A stretch of DNA of 38,897 bases from Propionibacteriaceae bacterium (GTDB lineage: Bacteria > Actinomycetota > Actinomycetes > Propionibacteriales > Propionibacteriaceae). Position 1 is the first letter of the stretch; every line of letters begins with the position of its first letter. The stretch spans positions 1-38,897 of the forward strand of contig JAPUEL010000088.1 of the NCBI GenBank assembly GCA_027492545.1. Reading direction: 5' to 3'. The notes below the pieces were generated by a model that did no database searches, was not told the origin of the DNA, and was given only the letters and a program-made list of their open reading frames with translations. Below are positions 23,180-30,692 of this stretch, in pieces. The position numbers and the translations under genes are program-made.

Positions 23180-25615
23180 TCAGCGGCGGAACGGCCGCGA
23201 CACCGTCGCGAACCGCAGCACACGCGCCGCCACCGCCTGCAGCTCGCCGCGACCCACCCCGTCGGCCTTCGCCAAGGACCGCAGCAGCGAGCGGTCCTTC
23301 CCCTTGCGCAGCCAGTCGACGGTGGAGCCCGGCATCAGCACGTCCACCCCGGCGCGCACCCGGTAGGCCGAGTCCCAGAGCCCCGGGAAGTGCGGGTCCC
23401 GGGAGTGCTGCATCCACCAGTCGGTCATCACCATGCCGTCGTAGCCCCACTGTCCGCGCAGGATGGTGGTGACGAGCTCGTAGTTGTAGTGCGCCCAGAC
23501 GCCGTTGACCTTGTTGTAGGACGTCATGATGGTCTGCGGGCGCGCCTCCTTGACACAGATCTCGAAGCCCTTGAGGTAGATCTCCCGCAGGGCCCGCTCG
23601 GAGATGCGCGAGTCGTGCTTGCTCCGGTTCGTCTCCTGGTTGTTGGCGGCGAAGTGCTTGGGGCACGCCGCGACCCCCTGGGACTGCACCCCCGCCACGA
23701 CAGCAGCCCCCATCCGGCCGGTGACCAGCGGGTCCTCCGAGAAATACTCGAAGTTGCGCCCGCACAGGGGGTCGCGGTGGATGTTCATGCCGGGGCTGAG
23801 CAGCACGTCGGAGCCCTTGCGGACCATCTCGCGGCCGTGCTCCGCCGCGAGCTCGCGCACCAACGACGGGTCCCAGGTCGACGCCAGCGCCGTCCCGCAC
23901 GGCAGCAGCGACGCGTAGGCGCTGAGCCGGATCCCCGACGGCCCGTCGGTGCAGGTGACCGGCGGCACGCCCTTGGCGCGCAGCGAGTCCAGGAGCCCGC
24001 CGAACACACCCGCGTTGCCGGCCGCGCCCAGCGGGCTGTTCATCCGGCCATGGCCGCGGGTGAGTGCCTCCAACTCCTCGTCGCTGAGCTGCGCGACGAA
24101 CTCCTCCATCGAGCGCTCGCCCGCCGCGACGGCACCCAGCGAGATCCCGCGGTCACCGGTCACCGGCACCTCGGCCGGCAGCGCGTCGATGATCCGACGG
24201 CGGAGGTCGACGGTGCGCACCGGCACGTCCTCCCAGCCGACGCGCGGCTCGCCGCCCTCTCGTCGGATCGTCATGCGCTGGAACGCAGCGGCCGGGTCGA
24301 CGGCGCACGCCTCGGCGAGCTGCTCCACCACCCTCAGCTCAGGCACCTCGAGCACGCCCACCGGTGCCGCGGAGCGCACGTCGCGGCCCAGGTGGACGGT
24401 GTAGCTCCCCGGCTCGAGGACCCAGGCCGACCGGTGACCGGTGGCGCCGCCGTCGTCGTAGCTCGCCAGCGCCGCCCGCGGCACCGTCAGCGACACCCGC
24501 TCAGACTCCCCCGGCTCCAGCACCGCGGTCTTCGCGAACGCCGCCAGCGAGCGGGCCGGCTTACCCAGGGCGCCGTCGGGCGCCTCGACGTACAGCTGGA
24601 CCACCTCGCGGCCCGCCCGATCGCCGACGTTGCGGACCTCGACGGAGACCGCGACGTCGCCGTCGGCCGAGAACTGCGTGGCCGCCAGCTCGAACGTCGC
24701 ATAGCTCAGGCCGAAGCCGAAGGGAAACTGCACCGCGTCGGGCGCGAACGTCTCGAAGTAGCGGTAACCGACGAAGACGTCTTCGGCATAGAAGTTGTGG
24801 TCGCGGTGGCCGAAGTTGCCGGCCGACGGGTAGTCCGCGTAGGCGCGGGCGATGGTGTCGGTGAGGCGCCCGGATGGGGAGACGCGTCCGGTGAGCACGT
24901 CGACGAGGCCCCGGCTGCCCTCCATGCCTCCCTGCCAGGCCAGGATGAGGCCGGCCAGGCGGTCGCCATACTCGTCGGCCCAGGACAGGTCCACCACGTT
25001 GCCGGTGTTGACGACGACCACCACGCGCTCGAACCGCGCCACCACGGCGTCGAGCATGGCCCGCTCCGCGTCGGTGAGGTTGTAGGAGCCGGGTTCGAGC
25101 ACGCTCTCGCGGTCCTCACCGGCTGCACGCCCGATCACCACGACGGCGACCTCGGCGGTGTTGGCAGCCCGCGACACCAGCCCAGGGTCGAGAGGCATCT
25201 CGTCGAAGTGCCGCGGCCAGTGGCCCCAGTAGCCCTCGTCGGGCGGATTGGCCGCCGACCAGGCCTCGTAGGCGTCGGCCACCTCGCCGCTGACCAGCAC
25301 CCCCGCCTCCCGGAGCGCCTCCAGCAACGACACCTCGTAGGGGGCGTTCACGTCGCCGCCCGAGCCGTAGCCGACGGCGAACCAGTCGCACTGCACCCGC
25401 CCGAACACCGCAACCTCAGCGCGGGCCGCAAGCGGCAGCACCCCGTCGCGGTTGCGCAGGAGCACCACGCCCTCCGAGGCGGCGCGGCGGCACAGCTCGA
25501 CAATCCGGTCGGAGACGGTGCGGTCCGTGTCGACGAGGCCCGCCGACGTCTGGGAGAGGCCGTTGACGACGGTGTGCATCGCCTTGCGGTAAAGGCGCCA
25601 AAGTTCCTGGGGCAT
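23180..25615 (-). CDS. Glycoside hydrolase family 3 beta-glucosidase with swapped domain order
   Basis: The 811-aa protein begins with the alpha/beta sandwich that normally follows the barrel: EGVVLLRNRDGVLPL near residue 50, GYGSGGDVNAPYEVS and a Glu-containing GRAAGEDRE. It continues with a fibronectin-III-like domain (about residues 315-420). Only then does the (beta/alpha)8 barrel appear (about 500-790) with CTDGPSGIRL, KHFAANNQE and the nucleophile Asp732 in MVMTDWWM. Signal peptide is absent. The start at 25615 has GAGGAT 6 nt upstream. It should remove terminal beta-linked glucose or xylose from oligosaccharides inside the cell. This permuted order is known for a subset of GH3 enzymes, so it is an intact enzyme and not a rearrangement error. 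Confidence 0.95.
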   Translation of the reverse strand: MPQELWRLYRKAMHTVVNGLSQTSAGLVDTDRTVSDRIVELCRRAASEGVVLLRNRDGVLPLAARAEVAVFGRVQCDWFAVGYGSGGDVNAPYEVSLLEALREAGVLVSGEVADAYEAWSAANPPDEGYWGHWPRHFDEMPLDPGLVSRAANTAEVAVVVIGRAAGEDRESVLEPGSYNLTDAERAMLDAVVARFERVVVVVNTGNVVDLSWADEYGDRLAGLILAWQGGMEGSRGLVDVLTGRVSPSGRLTDTIARAYADYPSAGNFGHRDHNFYAEDVFVGYRYFETFAPDAVQFPFGFGLSYATFELAATQFSADGDVAVSVEVRNVGDRAGREVVQLYVEAPDGALGKPARSLAAFAKTAVLEPGESERVSLTVPRAALASYDDGGATGHRSAWVLEPGSYTVHLGRDVRSAAPVGVLEVPELRVVEQLAEACAVDPAAAFQRMTIRREGGEPRVGWEDVPVRTVDLRRRIIDALPAEVPVTGDRGISLGAVAAGERSMEEFVAQLSDEELEALTRGHGRMNSPLGAAGNAGVFGGLLDSLRAKGVPPVTCTDGPSGIRLSAYASLLPCGTALASTWDPSLVRELAAEHGREMVRKGSDVLLSPGMNIHRDPLCGRNFEYFSEDPLVTGRMGAAVVAGVQSQGVAACPKHFAANNQETNRSKHDSRISERALREIYLKGFEICVKEARPQTIMTSYNKVNGVWAHYNYELVTTILRGQWGYDGMVMTDWWMQHSRDPHFPGLWDSAYRVRAGVDVLMPGSTVDWLRKGKDRSLLRSLAKADGVGRGELQAVAARVLRFATVSRPFRR

Positions 25616-25702
25616 GCGGATCCTCGCGGGGGTTGTTGTCAGTGGCAGGTTCCGGGCCGACTACCGTCCGGTACGCACCACACTGTGCCATGCCATCCTA
25701 GG

Positions 25703-25714
25703 CGAAGCGTTTCG
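25703..25714. promoter_or_regulatory. Possible LacI-type operator upstream of the GH3 gene
   Basis: CGAAGCGTTTCG is a near-palindrome (CGAA/TTCG arms, central GCGT) about 90 nt upstream of the GH3 start. It resembles sites of LacI-family glycosidase repressors. No matching regulator is adjacent, so this is a weak call. Confidence 0.35.
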
Positions 25715-25823
25715 ACGGCGCCAGTGGGTGACCCGTGCCCGCCCGGGCGCCGGCCCGTCAGCCCCCGCGACCGAAGACAGGCGAGGTGACCCAAAGCAGG
25801 CGACGCACCCCGCACCCCCAACG

Positions 25824-25864
25824 ACGAGACCCCCGACCGCCCGCGAGGGCGACGGGGGTCTCGT
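25824..25864 (-). terminator. Strong hairpin terminator after the SHOCT gene
   Basis: ACGAGACCCCCG and CGGGGGTCTCGT form a perfect 12-bp stem with an inner CCGCCCGCGAGGGCG region that can also pair. It lies 17 nt beyond the SHOCT stop and probably ends the minus-strand transcript that starts near 29.8 kb. The surrounding 25616-25881 spacer has no gene. Confidence 0.8.
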
Positions 25865-25881
25865 TCAGGCCGAGCCAGGGT

Positions 25882-26259
25882 TCAGAGGCCGAGCAGCTTC
25901 GCCTTCGCGGCGGTGAACTCCTCCGCGGAGAGCAGGCCCTTCTCGTGCAACGCCGCGAGGCGCTCGAGCTGGGCCAGCGGATCCACCGCCTCGGCCGCAG
26001 CCGGAGCCGGGGCAACCGGTGCCGTAGCGACGGGTGCCGCCGGAGCGACGGGCTGCTGGGCGGCGACGGCGCGGGCAGCGGCGTCGTCGAGCGCAGCCTG
26101 CTGGGCCTGGGCCCTGGCGGCGGCGAGTTCGGCCTGCTGGGCGGCCTCCGCCTGCTGCTTGGCCGCGACCTTGCCGGAAACGCTGGTGGCGGTGCCGGCG
26201 ATCACTGCGGTGCGGGCGGCGGTGCCGAGGAGCCCGGGGCGGCCTCTGCGTCGGATCAT
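25882..26259 (-). CDS. SHOCT-domain protein with Ala/Gln-rich linker
   Basis: The 125-aa protein starts MIRRRGRPGLLGTAARTAVIAGTATSV, a short Arg-rich then hydrophobic N-terminus. It continues with an Ala/Gln-rich coiled segment and an Ala/Pro linker, and ends with the SHOCT helix pair LAQLERLAALHEKGLLSAEEFTAAKAKLLGL. SHOCT domains are short oligomerisation modules often attached to membrane proteins. The start at 26259 has AGGAGG 8 nt upstream. A CCCCGG/CCGGGG hairpin (26289-26306) lies between it and the preceding transporter gene. Confidence 0.9.
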   Translation of the reverse strand: MIRRRGRPGLLGTAARTAVIAGTATSVSGKVAAKQQAEAAQQAELAAARAQAQQAALDDAAARAVAAQQPVAPAAPVATAPVAPAPAAAEAVDPLAQLERLAALHEKGLLSAEEFTAAKAKLLGL

Positions 26260-26320
26260 GATGGGTACCTCCTGGTTGTGCTGGCGGTCCCCGGCGTCCA
26301 CCGGGGTCCGGGTGGCCTGG

Positions 26321-27526
26321 TCAGCTGCCGATGCGGGCAGCGATGAGGCCGGTGACGATGACGGACGTGATGGTCACCGTCGAGAAGCCGGCGATGATCA
26401 TCTTGGGAAGGATCGCGCCCTCGATGGCCGCGACCTCTTCAGGGGTCTCGCCCGCGCCCTTGGCGGCCTCCTGCGACAGGATCATGGTGCCGGGGAAGCC
26501 GTACAGCGAGGTGAGGCCGATCGCGATCGACATGGGGATGGTGTAACCGAGCAGCTTGCCGGCGATGCCCGCGAACAGCGCGATGCCGGCGATCCCGAAC
26601 GCGAAGGCGATCAGCAGCGGGACGGCGAGCGCGGCGACGTCGGCGGGCTGGACGGTGGCCAGCGGGCCGAAGACCAGAATCATGATCGACAGCATCATGA
26701 GGCCGTAGGCGTCGATGCCGTTGAGGATGCCCGGCTTGAAGATGCCGAACGCGCGCAGCGCAATGCCGAAGATCAGCGCCACCACGAAGGTGTTGAGGAT
26801 GCCGCCGGTGAGGTTGTTGATCAGGATCGAGATCAGCACCACCGCACCCACCACCAACAGCGTGCCGGGCGTGGTGCTGAGGAAGGCTGGCATCTTCGAC
26901 GGCGGCGCCTCTCCGGCAACAGCCGCGGCCGGGGCCTCCAGCCGGCCCGCCCGGTACTCGCCCTTCAGCCGCGCCGCCTCCTTGCGCAGGATGATCGAGG
27001 TCAGCGGGAAGCCAATGAGCCCCTGCAGCGCGGCGATCAGCACCGGGAAGATGGCCACCGTGGTGAGGCCGACGCCGAGCGCTGCGTCCTGGATGATGAG
27101 CACCGAGATGGTGCCGCCGCTGAGCGATCCGATGCCGGCCACCACGTAGTCCATGGCCTGCGAGACGCCGTCGTAGGCACCCTGGCGGCGGCCACCGCCG
27201 AAGATGAAGCCGGCGAGGTAGAGCAGGACGCCGATGCCTACCACGGTGGAGATGCCCACCACGAGGGTCTTCCACTGGCGCTTGAACTCGTCAATGCTGA
27301 TCATCGTGCCGAGGTGGACGATGATGAAGCCCACCACGACGCCGCCCAGGCCCAGCAGGGAGGAACTGGCGAGCAGGTCGTCGGGGAAGATGTCGGTGAG
27401 GAAGCCGATGAAGAAGATGATCGACGCCACGAACAGCGACGACAACAGTGACTGGGTCTTCTTCGCCACCCAGTCGCTGACCGTCCACACCGCCATGACG
27501 ATGGCGAAGGCGAGAACCGCGTTCAT
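26321..27526 (-). CDS. Polytopic membrane transporter, possibly GltS-like fold
   Basis: The 401-aa protein has about ten hydrophobic segments arranged in two halves joined by a charged loop (LRKEAARLKGEYRAGRLEAP). Gly-rich re-entrant-like stretches are GIGSLSGGTISVLII and AIGLTSLYGFPGTMILSQEAA. This is reminiscent of GltS/2-hydroxycarboxylate-type carriers and DUF3100-like permeases, but I cannot name the substrate. The start is the ATG at 27526, with AGGAGG 11 nt upstream; the TTG at 27535 is too close. A copy of the 22-bp ATCACCC-type site lies 67-88 nt upstream. It sits between an SLC13 transporter and a SHOCT protein. Confidence 0.8.
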   Translation of the reverse strand: MNAVLAFAIVMAVWTVSDWVAKKTQSLLSSLFVASIIFFIGFLTDIFPDDLLASSSLLGLGGVVVGFIIVHLGTMISIDEFKRQWKTLVVGISTVVGIGVLLYLAGFIFGGGRRQGAYDGVSQAMDYVVAGIGSLSGGTISVLIIQDAALGVGLTTVAIFPVLIAALQGLIGFPLTSIILRKEAARLKGEYRAGRLEAPAAAVAGEAPPSKMPAFLSTTPGTLLVVGAVVLISILINNLTGGILNTFVVALIFGIALRAFGIFKPGILNGIDAYGLMMLSIMILVFGPLATVQPADVAALAVPLLIAFAFGIAGIALFAGIAGKLLGYTIPMSIAIGLTSLYGFPGTMILSQEAAKGAGETPEEVAAIEGAILPKMIIAGFSTVTITSVIVTGLIAARIGS

Positions 27527-27592
27527 GTGAGTCAATTCCTCCTAATGGGCACAGTTGAACACCGCAACACTTGCCCCATTGAAACCCCCCGA

Positions 27593-27614
27593 CATCACCC
27601 GTAGCGGGTGAGCC
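27593..27614 (-). promoter_or_regulatory. 22-bp conserved site, copy 1
   Basis: Plus-strand sequence CATCACCC-GTAGC-GGGT-GAGCC. Read on the minus strand it is CTCACCC-N5-GGGTGAT, an inverted repeat of seven bases. It shares 17 of 22 positions with the copies at 29826 and 38465. Here it could alternatively act as a small hairpin after the SLC13 gene (CACCCG/CGGGTG). Confidence 0.6.
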
Positions 27615-27626
27615 ATCGGCGCGTGG

Positions 27627-29189
27627 TCAGAAAGTCCAGATGAGAGGGACCAGGAAGATGCCCACCAGCCCGTAGGTGAGCAGCAGGGGGAGGCCGAGCT
27701 TCCAGTAATCGCCGAACCGATAGCCGGCGGCCTCCATGACCATGAGGTTGGCAGGTGTGGCGACGGGGGTCAGCAGCGCGCCGGCCGCGAAGACCGCCAC
27801 GGCGATGAGCACCGGCACCGCCGAGACGTCCAGCTGGGCCGCGGCGGAGATCCCGACCGGGATGACGATCAGCGCGGTGGCCGTGTTGCTGATCAGCTGC
27901 CCGAGCACCGCGGTGATGACGAACAGGCCGGCCAGGAGGGCGTACGGCCCGGCATCGCCGATGAGCGACACGAGCCGCTCGGCCAACGTCTGGGCGGCGC
28001 CGCTTGCCACCATGGCCGTCGAGAGCGACATCATCCCGCCCACCAGGATGACCGTGGTCCACGAGATCCCCCGGTAGGCCTCGTCGACGGTGAGGACGCC
28101 CAGCACGATCATCGCGATGGCTGCGGCGATCCCGGCGACAGGCGCGGGGACCAGCCCAGTCGCGAGCAGCACCACCATGCCCAGCAGGATGCCGATGGCC
28201 CGCTTCGCGCCCACGCCCAACGGCACGGCCTGGCGGCGCACTGTCTCCGGGGAGTCGACGGCCATGATGTTGGGGTCCTTGGCCGCGTTGTCGAGGGCGG
28301 CCCAGGGGCCCTGCAGCAGCAGGGAGTCGCCGGCGGAGAGGGTGAGTTCCTCGCGCACGTCCTGCCCCTTGTGGTGCATGGCAGCCACCACCAGCTCGCC
28401 GCTCTCGGTGACCATCCCGCGATGGACCGTGTCCCCGATGAACGACGAGCGGGGCGGGATGATGAACTCCCCCACGCCACTGCCCCGGGCCATGAGCGTG
28501 GCGTGCGACTCGTCGACCCCGTAGTGCGTGGCCAGCGTGTCTCCGTGGGTGCCGAAGTCGCGCAGCGCCTTGGCCGGGGTGCGCGTGGGGATGAGCTTGG
28601 AGCCGAACAGGATCACCATCGCGATGGTGGCCAGCAGCAGCGGCACGCCGATGATGGCGATGGTGAACAGCCCGATCCGGTAACCGGAGGCCTCCTCCAC
28701 GTAGTCCGCCACCAGGACCGTCACGGGAGATCCCGTCAGCATGAGGAGGGATCCGGCATGGGCTGCGAAGGCGGTGGGGAGGAGGAGCTCCGACGGCGAC
28801 CGCCTGCCCCTGATCGCGATGACCACCACCACCGGGGTCAGCGCCGCGACCGCACCGTTGGGGCTGATGAGCGCGGTCAGCACGGCCACCACCAGCATCA
28901 CGATCACCATGATCCGGGTGGGGCTCTCGCCCCCGTGCCGCATGGCGAACTCCCCCACCCATGCCGTGACCCCGGTTTTGTCGAGCGCCTCGCTCACCAC
29001 GAACAGGGCGGCGATGAACAGGACCGTGGGATCCCCGAGCCCCGCCGTCGCGACGCCGAGGTCCAGGACCCCGGTGGCCCAGAGGCTCAGCGGGACCAGC
29101 AGCGCCACGACGGCGACAGGAAGGCGATCCAGCACGAACAGGACCACCGTCAGGCCCAGGATGACGAGGGTGATGGCGCTGTCGGTCAA
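27627..29189 (-). CDS. SLC13-family permease with TrkA-C domain
   Basis: The 520-aa protein has a membrane half (VVLFVLDRLPVAVVALLVPLSLW, ALFVVSEALDKTGVTAWVG, ALISPNGAVAALTPVVV). A soluble TrkA-C-like (RCK) domain follows at about residues 225-320 (GVGEFIIPPRSSFIGDTVHRGMV ... LSAGDSLLLQGPWAAL), then the second membrane half with the signature GQLISNTATALIVIPVGI. The family exports or imports sulfate or dicarboxylates with Na+. The start is a TTG at 29189 with TAGGAG 5 nt upstream. It lies 61 nt after the DUF1269-like gene and may be in the same transcript. Confidence 0.92.
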   Translation of the reverse strand: MTDSAITLVILGLTVVLFVLDRLPVAVVALLVPLSLWATGVLDLGVATAGLGDPTVLFIAALFVVSEALDKTGVTAWVGEFAMRHGGESPTRIMVIVMLVVAVLTALISPNGAVAALTPVVVVIAIRGRRSPSELLLPTAFAAHAGSLLMLTGSPVTVLVADYVEEASGYRIGLFTIAIIGVPLLLATIAMVILFGSKLIPTRTPAKALRDFGTHGDTLATHYGVDESHATLMARGSGVGEFIIPPRSSFIGDTVHRGMVTESGELVVAAMHHKGQDVREELTLSAGDSLLLQGPWAALDNAAKDPNIMAVDSPETVRRQAVPLGVGAKRAIGILLGMVVLLATGLVPAPVAGIAAAIAMIVLGVLTVDEAYRGISWTTVILVGGMMSLSTAMVASGAAQTLAERLVSLIGDAGPYALLAGLFVITAVLGQLISNTATALIVIPVGISAAAQLDVSAVPVLIAVAVFAAGALLTPVATPANLMVMEAAGYRFGDYWKLGLPLLLTYGLVGIFLVPLIWTF

Positions 29190-29250
29190 GAGTGCTCCTA
29201 CTCCAAGGATCGCGACGGTGGCTGAGGACGACGCGGGGGCTGCCCGGGGA

Positions 29251-29742
29251 TCAGGCCTCGGTGCCGGAGAGTTCCTCGGCCAGGGCCTTCTCGTCGGCGT
29301 CGGAGAGGGAGGTCTTCAGCACGGTGCCGCCGAACTCGGCCATGGCGGCCGAGAACTTGTCCTCGGTGATCTTCGTCGCCATCACGACGAGGGCGGCCTT
29401 GCCGGGGGTGAGGAGCCCGTCGACGCGGTCCCGCAGGCTGCGGTTCACGCCGGCCTTGCTGGCCACGCCGGCCAGGGCGCCCCAGGCGCCGCCGATGAGC
29501 AGGCCGAGCCCAGGCACCAGGAACAGCAGGCCGATGATCATGCCCCACAGAGCGCCACCGGTGGCCGAGACGCCGACGATGGATCCGGGGGTGTCGATGT
29601 GCTTCTTGCCGTCCTCGTCGACGCGCACGACGGCGAGGCCGGAGAGGTTGAGCACGAAGTCGCGCTGAAGTTCGATGACCTTGCCCTGGGCGCGCTCGGC
29701 GGTGGCGTGGTCGTCGTAACCGATGATGATGAGTTCTGACAT
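29251..29742 (-). CDS. DUF1269-like membrane protein with glycine-rich core
   Basis: The 163-aa protein has an alpha/beta N-terminus (ELIIIGYDDHATAERAQGKVIELQRDF) and the strand LSGLAVVRVDEDGKKHI. A Gly-rich hydrophobic pair follows (GGALWGMIIGLLFLVPGLGLLIGGAWGALAG), with a C-terminal regulatory-like segment (LLTPGKAALVVMATKITEDKF). This matches the DUF1269 family, whose members are stress-related and of unknown mechanism. The start at 29742 has GAGGAG about 11 nt upstream. A copy of the 22-bp site lies 84-105 nt upstream, between this gene and divergent lapA. Confidence 0.88.
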   Translation of the reverse strand: MSELIIIGYDDHATAERAQGKVIELQRDFVLNLSGLAVVRVDEDGKKHIDTPGSIVGVSATGGALWGMIIGLLFLVPGLGLLIGGAWGALAGVASKAGVNRSLRDRVDGLLTPGKAALVVMATKITEDKFSAAMAEFGGTVLKTSLSDADEKALAEELSGTEA

Positions 29743-29825
29743 GGCGAAAGGCTCCTCGGGGGTGGGCCGCGCGCCGAAGCACGCGGGGGCTCTCACTCAA
29801 CCCTCCCCCTGGCCCCACCCCTGGG

Positions 29826-29847
29826 CATCACCCACCACGGGTAATCC
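29826..29847 (-). promoter_or_regulatory. 22-bp conserved site, copy 2
   Basis: Plus-strand CATCACCC-ACCAC-GGGT-AATCC; on the minus strand ATTACCC-N5-GGGTGAT, the best inverted repeat of the three. It stands in the divergent promoter region of the DUF1269-like gene and lapA, so it could serve both. The hairpin CCCCG-AAC-CGGGG follows on the lapA side. Confidence 0.7.
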
Positions 29848-29918
29848 GCAGTCCCCGAACCGGGGGCCATGATGGGGAGAGCGACCCGGCGCCAGCCGGG
29901 GTCAGAGAGGACCTGACG

Positions 29919-30143
29919 ATGAGCACCAGTGAGAAACCCCCGGCCGGCTTCCTCCGCTCGCCCCGGACCTGGGTGGGGCTGGCGATCGCCGCGGTCGCCG
30001 TCGCGTTCATCCTGCAGAACAGGCAGAGCGTGGCCATCGAGCTGCTCGTCTTCAGTGTCGCGGCCCCCCTGTGGATCACGTTGAGTGGGGTCTTCCTCGC
30101 CGGGTTCGTGACATGTTGGCTGATCGCGCGCCGGCGGAGGTGA
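29919..30143 (+). CDS. LapA-domain small membrane protein
   Basis: The 74-aa protein has two hydrophobic helices, TWVGLAIAAVAVAFILQN and APLWITLSGVFLAGFVTCWLIA, with the conserved LQNRQSVAIELLVFSVAAPLWI between them and a basic RRRR tail. This is the LapA/DUF1049 domain, usually an envelope assembly factor. Its stop overlaps the next start by TGATG. The divergent promoter region is shared with the DUF1269-like gene. Confidence 0.9.
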   Translation: MSTSEKPPAGFLRSPRTWVGLAIAAVAVAFILQNRQSVAIELLVFSVAAPLWITLSGVFLAGFVTCWLIARRRR

Positions 30144-30619
30144 TGGGCGAGCGCCCGCCGCTGGAGCTCCGGATCCACGCGGAGGGCGCGTTCGACGAGG
30201 CCCTCGTCGCCGAGCTGGGCAGGCTGGAGGTCCGGCACGTGCCGGGCGGAGCCATCCTGCACGGCCCCGTCATGGACGCCGCCGAGCTCTGGGGAGTCCT
30301 GCACCGGCTGCACCGCGCGGGGATCCGGCTGAGGTCCCTCGAACGGCTCGGCGCCCCGGACACCCACCCCGCCACGCCCGGGGTGGAGCCCGCGGAGGTC
30401 GCCGAGGTCGAGGTCCGGATCGAGGTGAACGGCTACGCGGCAGGGGTGGTGTCGGTCGTCGTCGGGAAGGCCGACGTCTTCGAGAGCCCTCCCTCCACCA
30501 CCCTGGTCATGCGCCTGCCCACCGACGGTGATGTCCTCTTCGACGTCCTCGACCGCTTGGAGGGCCTCGCCTTGGACATCCGGGGGATCCGGGTGGAGGA
30601 CCAGCGCTCCCTTGACTGA
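30143..30619 (+). CDS. Unknown protein built from two similar ~63-aa repeats
   Basis: The 158-aa frame starts with ATG overlapping the lapA stop (TGATG), with CGGAGG just 2 nt upstream; an ATG at 30113 is an alternative start. Residues 6-68 (LELRIHAEG ... LWGVLHRLHRAGIRLRSLERL) and 89-152 (VEVRIEVNG ... LFDVLDRLEGLALDIRGIRV) align end to end without gaps over most of their length. They share the pattern L/V-E-L/V-R-I ... P-x-D ... VL-x-RL ... L-x-x-R-x-I/L. This points to an internal duplication of a small alpha/beta domain, perhaps a ferredoxin-like half. No function can be assigned; its place between lapA and the LuxR regulator suggests a partner in that system. Confidence 0.75.
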   Translation: MGERPPLELRIHAEGAFDEALVAELGRLEVRHVPGGAILHGPVMDAAELWGVLHRLHRAGIRLRSLERLGAPDTHPATPGVEPAEVAEVEVRIEVNGYAAGVVSVVVGKADVFESPPSTTLVMRLPTDGDVLFDVLDRLEGLALDIRGIRVEDQRSLD

Positions 30620-30659
30620 TCGAACCTCCGCTTAGCGTCGCGGTCAGGGGGTCGCCTAC

Positions 30660-30678
30660 GATGGCGGTAACGGCCATC
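30660..30678 (+). promoter_or_regulatory. Inverted repeat ahead of the LuxR regulator
   Basis: GATGGC-N7-GCCATC ends 15 nt before the GTG start and just upstream of the ribosome-binding site GGGAGG. Its 19-bp span fits a dimeric regulator site, possibly autoregulation or translational control. Evidence is only the symmetry. Confidence 0.4.
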
Positions 30679-30692
30679 CTTGGGAGGATAAG

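Noticed and set aside
23390..25789. 799-codon plus-strand frame opposite the GH3 gene
   Set aside because: Same antisense effect; composition (Arg, His, Val, Asp runs) and lack of motifs show it is not coding.
25913..27451. 512-codon plus-strand frame opposite SHOCT and transporter genes
   Set aside because: Low-complexity Glu/Asp/Arg/His composition typical of reverse-complemented hydrophobic protein genes.
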